A DNA stretch of 64,000 nucleotides from Rhyacophila brunnea (GCA_022495005.1 JAGYXB010000061.1:372001-436000), one strand, 5' to 3'. Counted from the stretch's first letter, positions 1 through 12,295 are shown. The notes: generated from the letters alone by a model not told the origin. Translations and numbers: made by a program.

Positions 1-16
1 AAATTATGACCGCTAA

Positions 17-411
17 GCCGGCTCTCACATTAAAACTCGTCTCGCCTTTAACGTGTCGAATACGTCGATGTGTAGTTATCGTTATTCACAAAACACACGT
101 TGCCAAATGGAGCTCCGCAGATTGATTGAATGCGACTTTTTAGTTTGAAAAAACCATCTACTGTTGCAATCGACAGGTTGCACGGTTCTCGGGCTGCGAG
201 TCGAAGACGCCAGGACGCATACAAACACCTACGAATTGGTCATTTTATACCCGCTCGCCGATCGCCGCATCCAAATATCTATACGTTTCGAAGGTAACGT
301 GCGACTGTCGCTAGGTAGATGTGCGCGGTCTTCATATGCTACACGACGTTCGTGGAAGGCTTGATTTATGGCTGTGCGGCAGACGAGGCGAGTTTAGATG
401 TGAGAGCCGGC
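17..411. mobile_element. PIF/Harbinger-type miniature element
   Basis: The ends are inverted copies beginning GCCGGCTCTCACAT and the similarity continues inward for about 30 bases (AAACTCG, CTCG). The element is flanked by TAA on both sides (14-16 and 412-414), the TWA-type three-base duplication known for PIF/Harbinger elements. No transposase is encoded; the 66-codon frame inside shows no recognisable family. The superfamily is inferred from the duplication and end structure, so a different three-base-duplicating family is possible. Confidence 0.75.
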
Positions 412-414
412 TAA

Positions 415-1369
415 AGCCACGCGCCAACCATATGTGGATGGGGTAACTCACAATTATTACTCGTATGTGGACACCTTGTTAGTACACAGCTTTGAGATTT
501 AAATATAATACATTTGGAATCAGTTAAAACGTGCGTTAACTCTCTGCAATTCCAATTGTGTGTGTCTGGGCCCATATACTGCTAGCGAGATGTGTATCAC
601 TAGACTCAAAGTATGGAGTATCTGGGTATGATGAATGTACCTGTAAAGGTGCTATATTCCCCCGTTGAAGCGAGAAGAAGCAATACATAATAGGCAGGGT
701 AAATATTAAAGTAAGTGGCTGGTGGCTTTCTGGAAAATTAATAAAAAATATTGAGGATTTTATTTAAATAGACCCATCCAAACCATTATTCTGTGTGCGC
801 TCCTACATAAAAATTATACTTTCAGGATAATCCTTTTAAATAAAAATACTGCATTTGTTTTTTTAGCGATTCACATTTAAAGTTTTAGAGGCTTCTAAGG
901 ATCGTTCAGTGTCAGAACACAATTGCAATCATCAGTAATAATATCAGTTATGTATATGAAAATTTTAAATTGGTTTTCCGAGTTAACAAGATCCACGTAC
1001 TACACGCACGCCACTAACTAACATGGGAATAATACGTATGTACCTACCCCTGCACGAATAGTGATTTCAATCAAGATGAGTTGCAGTGGCAATTGCACTA
1101 GCAATAAAATACATTTTTTCACCCACTGCATCGAAAATTGCAGACAGATGGAAGATTTATTATCGAGGCTATTCGAAAATGAAATTGGAAAAATTCAATC
1201 AAACATATAAACACATAAACTATCTAATGTAATTTATACGAAGATATGTTAAATTGAGATGGATATGAGACCGACGTTGGTTGGGTAATACATGGTGACA
1301 AAAAACAATGATTCGTGCCTTTCAGATCTAGTGATTACAGTCATATAAGTTAAATATCTTCGGCCATAT
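415..1369. other. AT-rich stretch, nothing recognised
   Basis: No coding frame, RNA gene or repeat end could be supported here. Confidence 0.5.
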
Positions 1370-1790
1370 CCGCCCCTTAGTTGGAGCATATGGACACCAG
1401 GCGGCGCCTCCAAGAATCGGTGTCTCTCGCCAGTCTTCTTGCTTCGTTCCTGGTCAAACCAACAACCCGTAGCTCCGCCGTATACACTCTATAGATAGCA
1501 TATAGAAGAACTGGCAAGCCAGGTTGAGGTTCTCTTCCGGCATCCAAAGCACGTGGCCGAGCCAGGTCCAACGTCGCCTCTTCACTCTCAGCGTGATGAG
1601 AGACTGCTTGATGCGTTCTCTTATCTCCTCATTGCTCCTAAAGTCATACCCCACCGCACACTCAGTATCCATCGCAAACATCTGTTTTCGAACCTCAGTA
1701 TACGGTTGCTCTGAGCCTTCATAACGTGCTATGATTCGCTACCGTAAAGCAGCACCGTTAGAATGCAAGCGAGACAATAAGTATATTAAA
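1370..1790 (-). mobile_element. 5'-truncated non-LTR retrotransposon 3' end
   Basis: On the minus strand broken frames encode the C-terminal tail of a non-LTR retrotransposon polyprotein: a RRRWTWLGHVLWMP segment (within 1454-1681), then ARDTDSWRRRLVSICSN and a stop (about 1377-1430). This order, a W-x-W-x-GH-x-L-R-MP block followed by a terminal RD-x-x-SWR-x-LV-x-LCS block, is typical of the region after the reverse transcriptase in Jockey/CR1-like LINEs. Two frames carry the two blocks, so it is a frameshifted relic. The last bases match a second short copy at 48468-48545, which ends in a GAA microsatellite; this is the natural 3' end of the family. The clade is not resolved. Confidence 0.7.
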
Positions 1791-3297
1791 AATAAATTTT
1801 GCAGCATTGTAGGTATGATGAGAAGTTCAGTCCCACGCGACATTTCTTTTTCCACGGGAAAACTTCAAAAAATGCGGCTTTAAATCGAAGTTCTCATTTC
1901 CCGATGAATAAGACAGAACATTACTCAGAATCACCACCGCCTGGTGCTACAGAGACTTTTCCAGGGTTTTTTCAAGGTGGTTTCATAAACCCTCGCCGAA
2001 TTCAAATGAGCGTTACCCGATACGGGTAGACGAATTTTATTGTTTTAAATAAGGCATCTTTCTCAGCCGACACAAATTCCCTCTTATCATCTAACTTAGA
2101 AGTCCTTAAAGAGACCTTGATACTCTTGATAGTAAATGCAAGGTATAATCCATAAAGGCATCATGGAAAAATACGATTCTATTAATATGTAATAGTATAA
2201 GAAACACTAGGAAACTAGATCCCATGAATAAAATAGGGATTTTTTTCTTTTCAAATTCTTCTCATTATTACTAAGAATGGTGTTTATTGACATTACAAGC
2301 GTTGCTAATAATCCGCTGATCTTTCTGCTTCCAGTATTGTTAATTATTCCGTCACTTTCTTGATGACGTTTTTCCATCCGAAAAGCTCATGTCCTCGCAT
2401 CCTCCTTCCTTCAACGTCATCTCAGTGATGAACCTCATCCACAGGCTACTCGGAATTAAAGAATGACATTCTTTTGCAGTGGTACATCAAAAGTTTCTTA
2501 GCCACGATAATACTTTGCTAATTTAATCGATTATATTTTAATACGAACTAATTTTATTGCACCCTTCATATTTATCGTTATAATGCTGATATAAGTATTA
2601 TCGGTGTATTATTATTTATTACATTGGTAACAATAGGTACTAGGTATTCTATGTTAATATTTTAAAAACTATTTTAGACTATTTTTTATTTGGTACACTT
2701 ATAATAAAACCCTGTTAATTTCTCCGGTGTAGATAGTGCATTTATTGCCAACATTAAGCGACTTAAGACAGTCATTAAATAAATTTCATACAGTTAATTC
2801 AATAATACTATGTATTTCTTTACCTTGTCTATAAAGATATTTTATTTAAAAAAAATAATCTTACATATTTTGTGTCTCGTTCCATATATTATGTAGGCAT
2901 ATAAAAATAATGAAAAAACGCAGACTCCATTGAGCGTGTTATGTTATGTGTTTATTTTAATTTAATGACATACCATACTGTTATTTTCGTTTCCATGGCT
3001 ACCGAATACATGCTATAATTTTATTAGTATACAGTTACTTATTTCGGATTTATATCACGGCATTTGGTAACGGGATGATCATTATCGCATCACACTTTGG
3101 TTCAAAGTTATTCAAAAGTTAAAAAAAAATGTTTAAATTGACAGCATACATACTGATATAATCATCCAAGGTAAGCTTCAACGTAATATTATGAAGCCAG
3201 ATATAATAATTACTTGTGGAATGATAGTGAAATTGAAAATCGATTTATTTCTATAAATAGTGCCTATATACAGATATGGACGAAATGCGTTTCATCA
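1791..3297. other. AT-rich stretch, nothing recognised
   Basis: A 76-codon frame at 1799-2029 has no recognisable family or supporting structure. The rest is AT-rich without identifiable ends. Confidence 0.4.
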
Positions 3298-3305
3298 ATT
3301 AATAG

Positions 3306-3712
3306 CATGGCCCCCACAAGGGGGGGGGGGGGGCTGACAGGACTCTAACCTGGGGGCCCGGTCTCATGGAGGGCCCGGCGTGGCAAGTCGACCAGATAAG
3401 TAAGATAAACACACATCACATTTGCTCTAACAATAAAAAAAGTCGCCTGCGGCGCTGCTTTGCGTCAGTAATGTTAATATTTCAAAATATGTGGTAATGC
3501 GATGCAATTTTTAATTGTGTATCCGGTACTCGATAACTCCATAATTCAAGTGGATTTAAGTACTATAAATACACTAAGTATCCATTTTACTTTGAACACC
3601 ATAATTTGGAAAGCGCTAATATAAGGCGTCATACTGCCTTTAACCTTAGCGATAGGTAGGGGGGGCGACAAATATCCTAGCCTGGGGCCCGCTTCATTAT
3701 GTGGAGGCCATG
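3306..3712 (+). mobile_element. hAT-type MITE, CATGGCCCC family, copy 1
   Basis: Ends are CATGGCCCCCACA on the left and its inverted, slightly mutated form on the right (GTGGAGGCCATG). The flanking duplication is ATTAATAG (3298-3305, 3713-3720), eight bases as in hAT insertions. Internally it shares with copies at 19041, 30391 and 36356 a GCCTGCGGCG block, a GATAAACACA block and a G-run followed by GCGACAA. It has no coding capacity. A run of about 14 G lies just inside the left end. Confidence 0.88.
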
Positions 3713-3720
3713 ATTAATAG

Positions 3721-5311
3721 TATGTATTTGTATGCAGATATTTCTATTTTAGAGCTGTATTTAATGTATGAGACTTCAGAAACTAAATAAATAGTTAACA
3801 ACAAAATGTTCGCATAACAACTAAATAGTTGTACTGTATCAATATGTCATTGAAATAAAAAAAGCCTTATATTATGACAAGAATCAAATTACAAATTGTA
3901 TGCAGAAATGTTAAATGTACTATTTAAAATTGGTATGTATGCAGTTGGACGTATTACAGTTCATCGTGAGCTATTGTATCGTAAATAAATGGACGTATAG
4001 AATTGAAATTAAATTAAATTCACGTCTAAATAAAACACTTAGGTTAATAAAATGGAAACATAATGATAACATACATATAATATATTTATGTAAAATTCGT
4101 GTACATGCTCGCAAGTTTCTGATAATAATGACAGCGTTATTATCAGATATTTGATACAAATCAATATCAAATTAACGATCTGATGATGAATCTAATAAAA
4201 TTGAAACATTATACTATTTATTATAATTATAAATTTAATATAAAACCATAGTTATTGAATAATTTAATAAAACGAATTTTTTTCTGTACTTATTCCACAT
4301 TTTTATTTAATAAATTTTGACTAGTGACTCCTTTATGATTTTGTTTTGGTAAATACTCTGTTAGTGACAAAGTACTTTTGGACGGATAATGCTATGTATT
4401 GTTAGATTATTTGTATCGCCTTTATGATTTTGTTTTGGTAAACACCTGTTTTATTATTCAGTTGAAAATGTCCCTTTCAGGTGGACGAAACCGGTCCAAA
4501 TCTATTAAATTAAAAAGTGGAATAAATACAAAAAAATGCGTTTTATTAAATTAATCAATAAAACAATGCAGTTTCACCATGTATTGACAGTTAACACATT
4601 AAAAGAAAAAACCATAGTTAATTTCTTAGTTAAAAAAATAATATTAGAGTTAAAAAAACTATGGTTAGTCTGGTTTTTCATTATTACATCATATTTTGTA
4701 AATATTTTAATCAATAAAGTCTAATTTGATAAGTTCTTTAGAAGTGGCAATTTTTTTTAATTCATAGTTTTTAGTTTTTAATAACAATTCTACTAGCATA
4801 GGTTCGTATAAAATTTATTCACACAAGTGATTGCGCACAGAGTAGAAATTCGTATGCTGTTTACGTTCCAAATACTGTGTTTATAAATAATTGGTCATTA
4901 CTGCATTAGCTTTCTTATTTTTATTTCTGACAGCGGTGATAAATTTTGTTTGGAGGACGTGCATATATTTTCAACATAATATATTATCCAATGGTTTTCA
5001 AATTAGTAGTCTGGACACTATTTATTTCTGAATAGTAGGTATAGTCTACCTAGCTAATAGCATAAAAAATATTGTCAAAGTAAAATATACATTGCGCGCA
5101 CCTATATTAGTAAGGTAACTGTATCAATTGAGTAAATATTTAATTATTGTACTTCCAATAGTGAATAATTTATTAGCTATGAAACTCAATAAAAAAACAG
5201 ATGGTTACTTAAGCCCTGACGGCTAAAATTATTAAACATGGAATATGCTTTGCCTACTGATTCTCTGAATGCTGGTTGTCAAAATTAGAAAGAAAATGTA
5301 TTTGTCAAAGT
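3721..5311. other. AT-rich stretch with one short direct repeat
   Basis: Short frames at 3915-4154 and 4536-4724 are low-complexity AT translations with no family resemblance. The only structure seen is the direct repeat listed at 4330-4442. Confidence 0.4.
4330..4442. repeat. 24-base direct repeat, two copies
   Basis: CCTTTATGATTTTGTTTTGG followed by TAAA occurs at 4330-4353 and again at 4419-4442, identical over 24 bases and 89 bases apart. The intervening sequence is not repeated. It could be a local duplication or the flanks of an unrecognised insertion. Confidence 0.7.
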
Positions 5312-5319
5312 AACCGAAC

Positions 5320-5748
5320 CAGTGTTGCCAACCGTACTATAATTTTGGTACGCCCAAAATACTATAATTTTGAATATCGGAAAAAATATGTAAAAAGTAC
5401 TAAAATTTCGATATTTCCGTTCGATAAATTGGTGCAAAGTACTATAATTTCGCAATATAAGAAGATTTGGAGAACTTGGAAAAAAATTGCTCAAAAAACG
5501 TAAAAAAATCCCTCGACTTTGGTTTAAAATGAAATTTCTTGAAATTTTCGGTAAGCATTTTTGGTCGGAAGAGGTACCTTAATAAAAAGGGGTCTCGGAG
5601 TTTCTCAAATTCTCCGTTATTTTTTTTCTGAGAAACAAAAAACCTATACATTTTCAACAGATAAAAACGCGTACTATATTTTTTCCCTAAATACTATAAT
5701 TTTGGAGGCTCTGTACTATAATTCCACTTTAAAAAGATGGCAACACTG
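5320..5748. mobile_element. hAT-type MITE with CAGTGTTGCCA ends
   Basis: The left end reads CAGTGTTGCCAAC and the right end is TGGCAACACTG. The 8-bp duplication AACCGAAC is perfect (5312-5319, 5749-5756). The motif TACTATAATTT or close variants occurs several times near both ends, on the plus strand, like the subterminal repeats that bind hAT transposases. The short frames on both strands are by-products of this AT-rich repeat and not genes. Confidence 0.9.
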
Positions 5749-5756
5749 AACCGAAC

Positions 5757-6192
5757 AAAAAGGATTCAAACAAATTTACTTTTCAAAAAATTATGTAATT
5801 ACAATAATAAAACTAAAGGAGTAATAATAACAGACGAACAATACGTCACACAGAATGTAAGCTATTGAACATAAAACGAAAATAATCGGCGCGCGTAAGT
5901 GATCGGGGCGAGTCTATTTTTCATAGCGCTTTTGCGTCGGAGATCATGAGTAAAACATGTTCCATGTTAAAATCGTTTTGTTACCATTTTTCAGCTTAGC
6001 AATGGTAAAGTAAAGAGATATTATTTAATTACGAGCCTTCATTAATTTTACACTATGCAATTATTGACACAAATAATGCATATTGATTTATTCGTTCGTA
6101 TTTCAATTAGGCACAGTGATATAAAACGCCTACATCTATGCAATTTCAATGGAATATGTGAATTATTCGACTATAATCTATCTGTGTTATAA
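5757..6192. other. Unannotated flank
   Basis: Nothing recognised between the hAT MITE and the SINE pair. Confidence 0.4.
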
Positions 6193-6307
6193 GACTGCTC
6201 TCGTGGTGCATAAAGCGCTGGCCTTTGGTAAGGAGCTCCGGGTTCGATTCCCGTTGAAGACACAATAATATATTTATGTGATTTTCTCAAAGTCTGGGTG
6301 TGTATGA
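6193..6307 (+). mobile_element. tRNA-derived SINE family 1, plus copy
   Basis: The tRNA-like head has CTCTCGTGGTGCATAAAGCG (A-box region) and GGTTCGATTCCCG (a good RNA polymerase III B box) at 6195-6253, followed by the family body GACACAATA..TTTATGTG..TCTCAAAG.CTGGGTG. It faces a second copy at 6308-6462, so the two lie tail to tail and form an inverted repeat. No cloverleaf acceptor stem forms, so this is not a functional tRNA. Confidence 0.75.
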
Positions 6308-6462
6308 TTTTTTTTTTAGAATTATTAATAAACATGTCCTTGCTTTTTCGTATAAGGTGGTTGTTAGTAATTTTGGACAATCACAAACACCCAGGCTTTG
6401 AGAAAAACACATAAATATTGTGTCCTCACCGGGAATCGAACACAGAACTCTCGGGCGGAAGA
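6308..6462 (-). mobile_element. tRNA-derived SINE family 1, minus copy
   Basis: Read on the minus strand, the B box (inside 6429-6441), the body GAGGACACAATATTTATGTG and the CTCAAAGCCTGGGTG segment are followed by a tail ending AATTCTAAAAAAAAA at 6308-6320. The A-box half of the head is replaced by unrelated sequence. The same body and A-tail occur at 32479-32648, which confirms that it is a dispersed family. Confidence 0.75.
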
Positions 6463-6474
6463 TCGGGGCGGGTC

Positions 6475-8055
6475 ATTGAGCCTCAAGGTCTATTGGAACC
6501 TGTAGTGTTAAAAAGAATAAGTATCTATCTTTATGATTTTTATAAGTATAATATGTCTGGAGCTGAAATCAAAAGTGAATTTTGAACACTTCGGTAGTCG
6601 TTTGGAAAAAGAGATAATGTCGCTAAATAGAGCATGCCTCACTCGTTCAATCTATATAATGGTAGCTTTTTTGTTTTTCTTGGTTTTAGGTTTATATCAC
6701 ATTTTTTTTATCTGTAAGCCCTTAAAATCTCATTAATTTTATGTATCGTATTTTGTAGCGTGTAGTAATCAATAATTATCAAAATATAATAATAGTATTA
6801 ATTGTTAACCTAGCATGAACCCCCTGCACCGGATAGATCACTCTTGCAATATCGTTATATTTATGATAAGAGAGGGTTGTCCATGATGATAGAATCCGTG
6901 AGGCTGGGCAGCAAGGACTCGGAGTGTTGAACTTTCTAGTACATGTCCCATTGGCACTCATCGCGATTGTCCTTACACACGTTTTACATGTCACTTAAAC
7001 GTCACGTTTTCTCCAGTCACTTTACACATTACTCCATTAGTTACAAACCAGCCATGGTATAATGTATATCTACTTAATACTAATTAGTAATTACCATTGA
7101 CATTTGTAAGAAAAAGCGTTGAAGAAGCGTTGCGCCAATGAGAAGATTTTCAATAACAGAAGCCCTACTCGAGTGACTAATATGAAAGGGATCTTATTAT
7201 TGTTACTCGATAACTTAATTGTAAATGTTGATATGAGTAATTGAATAATAGCTAATAATAGTTTGAATTAAAACAGTTATTACTTATTACCAAAAGATGC
7301 ATACGTTAACCTTCTGTTTTTACACAATCTATTGTATCGATTGAAAGAAACTATAACATCAATGTAATTGAAATAATTAAAAATAAATAATAAAAAAAAC
7401 ACTAAAATAAGTCTATACATTCGGAGCCATTAAATTCGATCGGGTAAAAACGACTGAAATTGAAAAAATATGCATTTAATTAATAATTTGTGTTGGTCAA
7501 CATTTGATTATGCTGACCTTGCCGCAGAGCCACTATAGTTCAAAGAAGTTGAAATTACTAAAATATTGATGTGTGTCTTTACGAAGTTTATTTTTCTCGC
7601 AATGGGGCATATTGATTTAATCCCAAGTCATTGCCTCCAAAATAACGTTCTTTTTTCAAAAGTCAGCTGTAGAAACATACATATTTCCGCCGGAATTGAA
7701 AACCGTGTCACATACCTATGTTGCGTGATATTATTAAATTTCATACCGGATAGAGCAATTTGTTATTAAAGAAATATACAAAAAATAAACTTAAATGATT
7801 AATGCCATTTATGTACGTACTCACCAACCTAAGTAGAGTTTAATCATTTACAAAAATGGTGAGACCCATTGCTTAAAATTATTATAAGTACTGTCACCTC
7901 ATAGGTGAAGGTTACGTTCGAATGGGTGACAGAAGACCAGTGATTTCAAAGTGGGGATGTGTATTAAAAAATAGAAGCTTTCTTGTGGTCACCACGATTT
8001 TTTTTTATTCACAGCTTTTACATTCTTACAGAAACATTGGGTATGGTTTTTCTCG
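6475..8055. other. AT-rich stretch, nothing recognised
   Basis: Frames at 6533-6736, 6779-6994 and 7566-7769 lack family signatures. No repeat ends were matched. Confidence 0.4.
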
Positions 8056-8063
8056 GTTATATT

Positions 8064-8634
8064 CAGTGACGGCTCGTGGATAAGATATTTGGGGGTGCTG
8101 TGGTTGATTAAAAATAAAAATAAACGTTTATTTGGATTATATTTTACTAGTAACATAAAAATTAAATATAAATAATTAATTATATTAATAATTAAAATAA
8201 AAAACTTTGCATAAATTGCTTGCAGAAATAAATTCTAACAATGTTAATAAATCATTATAGCTATATTTCTTTTCTCGCTGTGGCGCGCTTGCTCACGCGC
8301 GACGCAGAAACGGAGAAATACGGAAATCGGACTGTCTGATCCGCAGTACCGATTAAGCTTCCATTTGCGAGCACCGCTGCCCGCGCCCTCCTTCGCCCAC
8401 TCGAGAATATTCTATTGAAATTGGTACTGTGCAAAATCAAGTACCTACCGCGATGTATGCTAATATTATTGGACATTGGATGTATAAATGTGCGGGCGAG
8501 CTGATTACACTCTTAATAATATTAATATTTTCATATAATATACATAAATTTATATATATTATAATATTGCATTTGTCTCAATTTGCTTGGGGGTGCTGCA
8601 GTACCGCAGTGCATAAATGGACGAGCCGCCACTG
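8064..8634. mobile_element. hAT-type element, CAGTGRCGGCTCGT ends
   Basis: The left end is CAGTGACGGCTCGTGGAT and the right end is the inverse of CAGTGGCGGCTCGTCC. A GGGGGTGCTG block follows each end at similar depth. The 8-bp duplication GTTATATT is perfect (8056-8063, 8635-8642). The interior contains a GC-rich patch near 8275-8400 but no transposase frame, so it is a non-autonomous copy. Confidence 0.9.
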
Positions 8635-8699
8635 GTTATATTATAGATAGATACATTTTAGACGATAGATAGATAAATTACGAGATACATTATTTTTTT

Positions 8700-8890
8700 T
8701 ATTTTAACAGCTCTGCAATCAATACATTATTTATATTATGTGACTGAAATCCATAGAAATATTTTTTTTAAATTATCTTATTAACTATTTTGAACAAATG
8801 TGCAGCCATATTTAATAATATTATGTGAAAATGTATTAGGCACTGCTTCAACAGCCTACCGATTTATATGGACTGCGTCAGGCATCTTGA
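8700..8890. repeat. Dispersed repeat, also at 20545-20720
   Basis: It shares with 20545-20720 the blocks AATCCATAGAAAT or AATCCCATAGAAAT, AAATTATCTT.TTA and AATGTGC, then CAACAGCCTA or AACAGCCTA. Direction is the same in both copies. No ends were identified. Here it lies just upstream of the Penelope relic at 8925. Confidence 0.55.
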
Positions 8891-8924
8891 GATCTGAAGA
8901 AATTGATATTATTGATTTTTATTA

Positions 8925-9355
8925 GTTATATTCTTATTAGTTAACTCCATGAAATTCCCAATACTTTCCCATTGTTTTCCCGATATAAGGTTTTAACGAT
9001 ATATTATACGCTTATTGATTATATTATTAGTGATAGGGATTTTTTACAAACACTTCAACTATTCATATTTTGTTTATTATATGTTTTATTGTGATATTTC
9101 ACTTAATGCGTAGGTAGGTGATAAAGTTTTTACCTACTATATTATTGTATTAGTTTATTATATAAGTTAGAATTAACTGTATTCGTTGTCACCATGTATT
9201 TACCTTTTGGTCAGTGCACATTGTGCCTGAAGATGCCGAAATGCAAAACCCGAATCGCAAAAACGACCCAAATGGAATAGTACAAAACTTAAATTCAAAT
9301 TACATCAAATATCCTCAGTCGATAGTATTAATCTAATATTACAGTATTATTTATT
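8925..9355 (+). mobile_element. Penelope family 1 relic, 3' part only
   Basis: It is collinear with the 3' end of the Penelope-like element at 12178-13538 and the relic at 17456-18240: TTAGTTAACTCCAT, the TAGGTAGGTGATAAAGTTTTT segment, GTTCGTTGTC, then the hammerhead-like block (CTGAAGATGCCGAAA at about 9227-9241) and the terminal TCAGTCGATAGTATTAAT. The ribozyme-like motif is decayed (ATGC instead of GGC in helix II, CCCGAATC instead of CCCGGGTC). No coding part remains. Confidence 0.75.
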
Positions 9356-10200
9356 AAAGTGCAACTCGTTTTCAATATCATTCTGAAGTCTAAACCTGGT
9401 TCTATAATAAAAAGATTTTTAAGTAGTTCTTTCATGTAAAAAAAAAATTGTATTGATAATTATTTTATTATGACAGACAAATAAGTGCCCACGATCTTGT
9501 TGAGTTATTTTAATAGTATTATGGCGTGGTGCCTTTTTAGGTTGTATAAAATGATATTATATTTTAATATGCATTATTGTTCTAACTGGTATGAAAAAAA
9601 ACACTAATACAAATAAATAGTTTGTCAATTATAATATTAGTAGTGAAAGGCGTTCTTGCTACATTTGGTGTTGATATAGTATTTCAAAGTTAATTAAACT
9701 CAATGCCAAATACACATAAACACAATTGAGGCTATTTGGAGAAGATTTTGTTCAGTGATCTGAAATAAAATTAATAAAGCTTTACTAATGAGTAATTGCC
9801 TAATAATATCATTTGCCAAGCAAAAAATACTCTACCGAATAATGACAACTTAAATGCAGACATGCAGGTATTGCTAATTTTCTTGAATTGAAAACGCAAA
9901 ATTTAGTTCAGTTTATAATCACATATAATGATGTAAGAATTAATTATACATTCTTGCCAGATTCAGCATTTGTTTTTGTATGCAGCTAGCTTGCAAAATA
10001 CGCATCTGGCGTATGGCGTTAAATCTAGTGATTTTCGGCACTGCGAACCACTAGATTTTCTCGAGAATCATATTGCTGATCTTTTCCACATTGTATAGTT
10101 GTGACTATAAAAATACAACATTATTAAACGGTTACCAAATTTCGTACATATGTTAATTTTTAGTCATTAAATGTTTACGAATGAATAAATAATGTTTTAG
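9356..10200. other. AT-rich stretch, nothing recognised
   Basis: No gene or repeat ends seen. Confidence 0.4.
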
Positions 10201-10204
10201 TCTT

Positions 10205-10281
10205 TGTTATCATCGGGAATCGAACCCAGAACTCCCGGGTGGAAGGTCAGCGCTTTACGCACTGCACCACGAGAGCCACCT
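10205..10281 (-). mobile_element. SINE family 1 tRNA-like head, solitary
   Basis: The minus strand reads GGCTCTCGTGGTGCAGTGCG, AAAGCGCTGACCTTCC, GGGAGTTCTGGGTTCGATTCCCG. It has the best-preserved A and B boxes of the family in this window. The acceptor halves do not pair and the body is missing, so I call it a SINE fragment. It could instead be an old tRNA pseudogene. Confidence 0.65.
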
Positions 10282-10656
10282 GATCCATGACATTATAAGC
10301 CACTAGCAGTATCACCCGGGGCTGCCCGGGAGTGGAAAGTGTTTAATATTTGAAAATAAATATTCTAAATTTAATACAGTGCAAAGGATTGAATTTAAAT
10401 AAGTAAAAAATATACTCCTTATTAGAGATTTTTCTTTTTAACATGATATAGTATATTTTTGTACATGTATTGCATTTAAGTATCTTAAAAAGTAGTACTT
10501 TTCTATTTAATATAAATATCCATCCGTAATACAAATATTCAATCCATCATTCCAGGGCTTTTCGATATACAATATTTGTGGCTTTTCCATTATTTGGTGC
10601 CAAGATTATATAGATTCTACATACAATAATTATCCGTGAGTGAAGCATTTCGATCA

Positions 10657-10962
10657 GGGAACTCAGAAATAATGGGAACTGAAATACCTAACGGGTAAGG
10701 AGATGCAGGCAACTGATCTCGAGTAAGGAAGAATACGGAATAAATTTAAACAGGTGTAAATAATACGTTATACGTCGAATACAGAAAACTTGTCTCGGTT
10801 TATGCATTTGCGCTCATCTAATATTGGTGTATTACACACACCATTGCACGTGCATAATGCGTGATTCATTTTCGTAGGACACTCACACATTCAAAACCCT
10901 GCATCAACATGTGGCGTATTGAACATAGCCTATCGGTATTCTATTTATTAATCTGTTCTGTG
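10657..10962. mobile_element. hAT-type MITE, CAGGGAAC family, copy 1
   Basis: It starts CAGGGAACTC, ends GTTCTGTG, and is flanked by ATTTCGAT (10649-10656, 10963-10970). It is closely similar along its whole length to the copy at 23477-23783 (for example TGCACGTGCATAATGCGTG in both), which has its own 8-bp duplication. Comparison of the two independent insertion sites fixes the ends. Confidence 0.88.
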
Positions 10963-10970
10963 ATTTCGAT

Positions 10971-12050
10971 CTAATGTGGCAGCACTGCATTTCCCGCGCT
11001 GCGCCGGCTTGGTTGGCTCCCTGCCGATTAGCGATTCTAATAATACAATAATTATTTGCATCTAACTTTGCCATTTGACCTCCGATCGAGCTGAAATAAA
11101 CGCCAATATTTTTTAAATGTACACATTCTAGCGACATTTTTAATAAACAATGGGGGTTGCAACATTAACTTTCGCGTTTCAAGGCCTTTTCCCGCAAAAA
11201 CCGTAAAACTGTCCCCGGTGTGCAACGGGTTAAATCTGAAATTCGAGACCCCAAACACGCACTCCGGCTCGTCGGCCTCCGTCTACCCTCAAAATTTTGT
11301 CGAAATCCGATTGCGCGTGTGGATTTGTATAAAGAAAAACCGACACGATGGTACAAACAAATATATTTTCGAAATTATAGTATAGATAGAATATAGATTA
11401 TGTGGGCGTCAGTTACACTACTTTAAAATGTGTACGATGCAAAAAATAGATTTCACTTTTACTTACTTAATTATTTAAAGTAAATTAATAAAGAAAGCAA
11501 GAACAATTTATTACTTACAATGAACAGAATTAAAATACTGGCGCCTGCCGTTGACGTCCGAAGAAAGACGTCTTCTTTGAGATTTCACTTTTCGCTTTTG
11601 CACTTTGTTATTCCCGCCTGAGACACGCGAATAAAACAATTGCCTCTCTTTGACATAATGGCTTTCGCTAAATATGTATCCGCTTACAAAATGTTTCAGC
11701 AACATGTTTATTGTGATTTATGTGTGCGTGGATATTCATCTCAGTAGCAATTAAAATAGTCGGGTCAGCCTCGGCCACTGAATTGTTATATTATCTTATC
11801 ACATGTTTCAACAAAATACACCGCTGATTGACTAAATTTCTACTCTATTTGTTATTGCTATTAATGATTGTAAAACATTCGGTCAAGTGTAAATTTGACA
11901 GAAATATGCGTGATGAAATTGCTCACAGCTCAATAGCAATTCGTACACAAATGTTTTGCCTTAATTTAATCTGAAAGATATCAGAAAATGAAATAACGTT
12001 GCTTTCCCGATCTCACAACAGGCTCAAATTATTATATTCATCAAATCGAC
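10971..12050. other. Locally GC-richer stretch, nothing recognised
   Basis: The part at about 10975-11340 is less AT-rich than its surroundings, and overlapping minus-strand frames at 10904-11356 result from that. No family is recognisable. The rest is ordinary AT-rich DNA. Confidence 0.35.
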
Positions 12051-12262
12051 TTAAGGCCGTACATCAGTTGAGGCACGATCTAAAAAGATCGTTGCAAGGC
12101 GATGCGCGGATTTCGGGTCGCGGGTGCAAATGACGCCTGTCAGTAATAGTGATTAGTAACAATAATAATATATTCATACTTTCGACCGAAGGTACTTGAT
12201 GGAATTTGAATTTAAATTCTAATGGATTCAAGCTCTGTACTATTCCATTTAAGTCGTTTTTT

Positions 12263-12295
12263 GCGACCCGGGTTTCGCCTTTCGGCATCTTCAGG
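12263..12295 (-). ncRNA. Hammerhead-like ribozyme motif (family 1, 3' arm)
   Basis: The minus strand reads GC, CUGAAGA, a U, GCC-GAAA-GGC, GAAA, CCCGGGUC, GC. This matches the hammerhead core: CUGANGA, helix II with a GAAA loop, GAA, a very short helix III (ACCC/GGGU) and a UC cleavage position, with GC/GC starting helix I. One unpaired U precedes helix II. Hammerheads with minimal helix III are known in terminal repeats of Penelope-like elements. Activity is not shown. Confidence 0.6.

Noticed and set aside
5276..5749. Several open frames of 62-75 codons on both strands
   Set aside because: They lie in or overlap a hAT MITE and follow from its repeated AT-rich motifs.
7905..7932. B-box-like GTTACGTTCGAATGGG
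   Set aside because: There is no matching A box or stem structure upstream.
10205..10281. Candidate functional tRNA gene on the minus strand
   Set aside because: The A and B boxes are good, but the acceptor halves do not pair and the sequence is shared with SINE family 1 copies at 6.2-6.5 and 32.5 kb.
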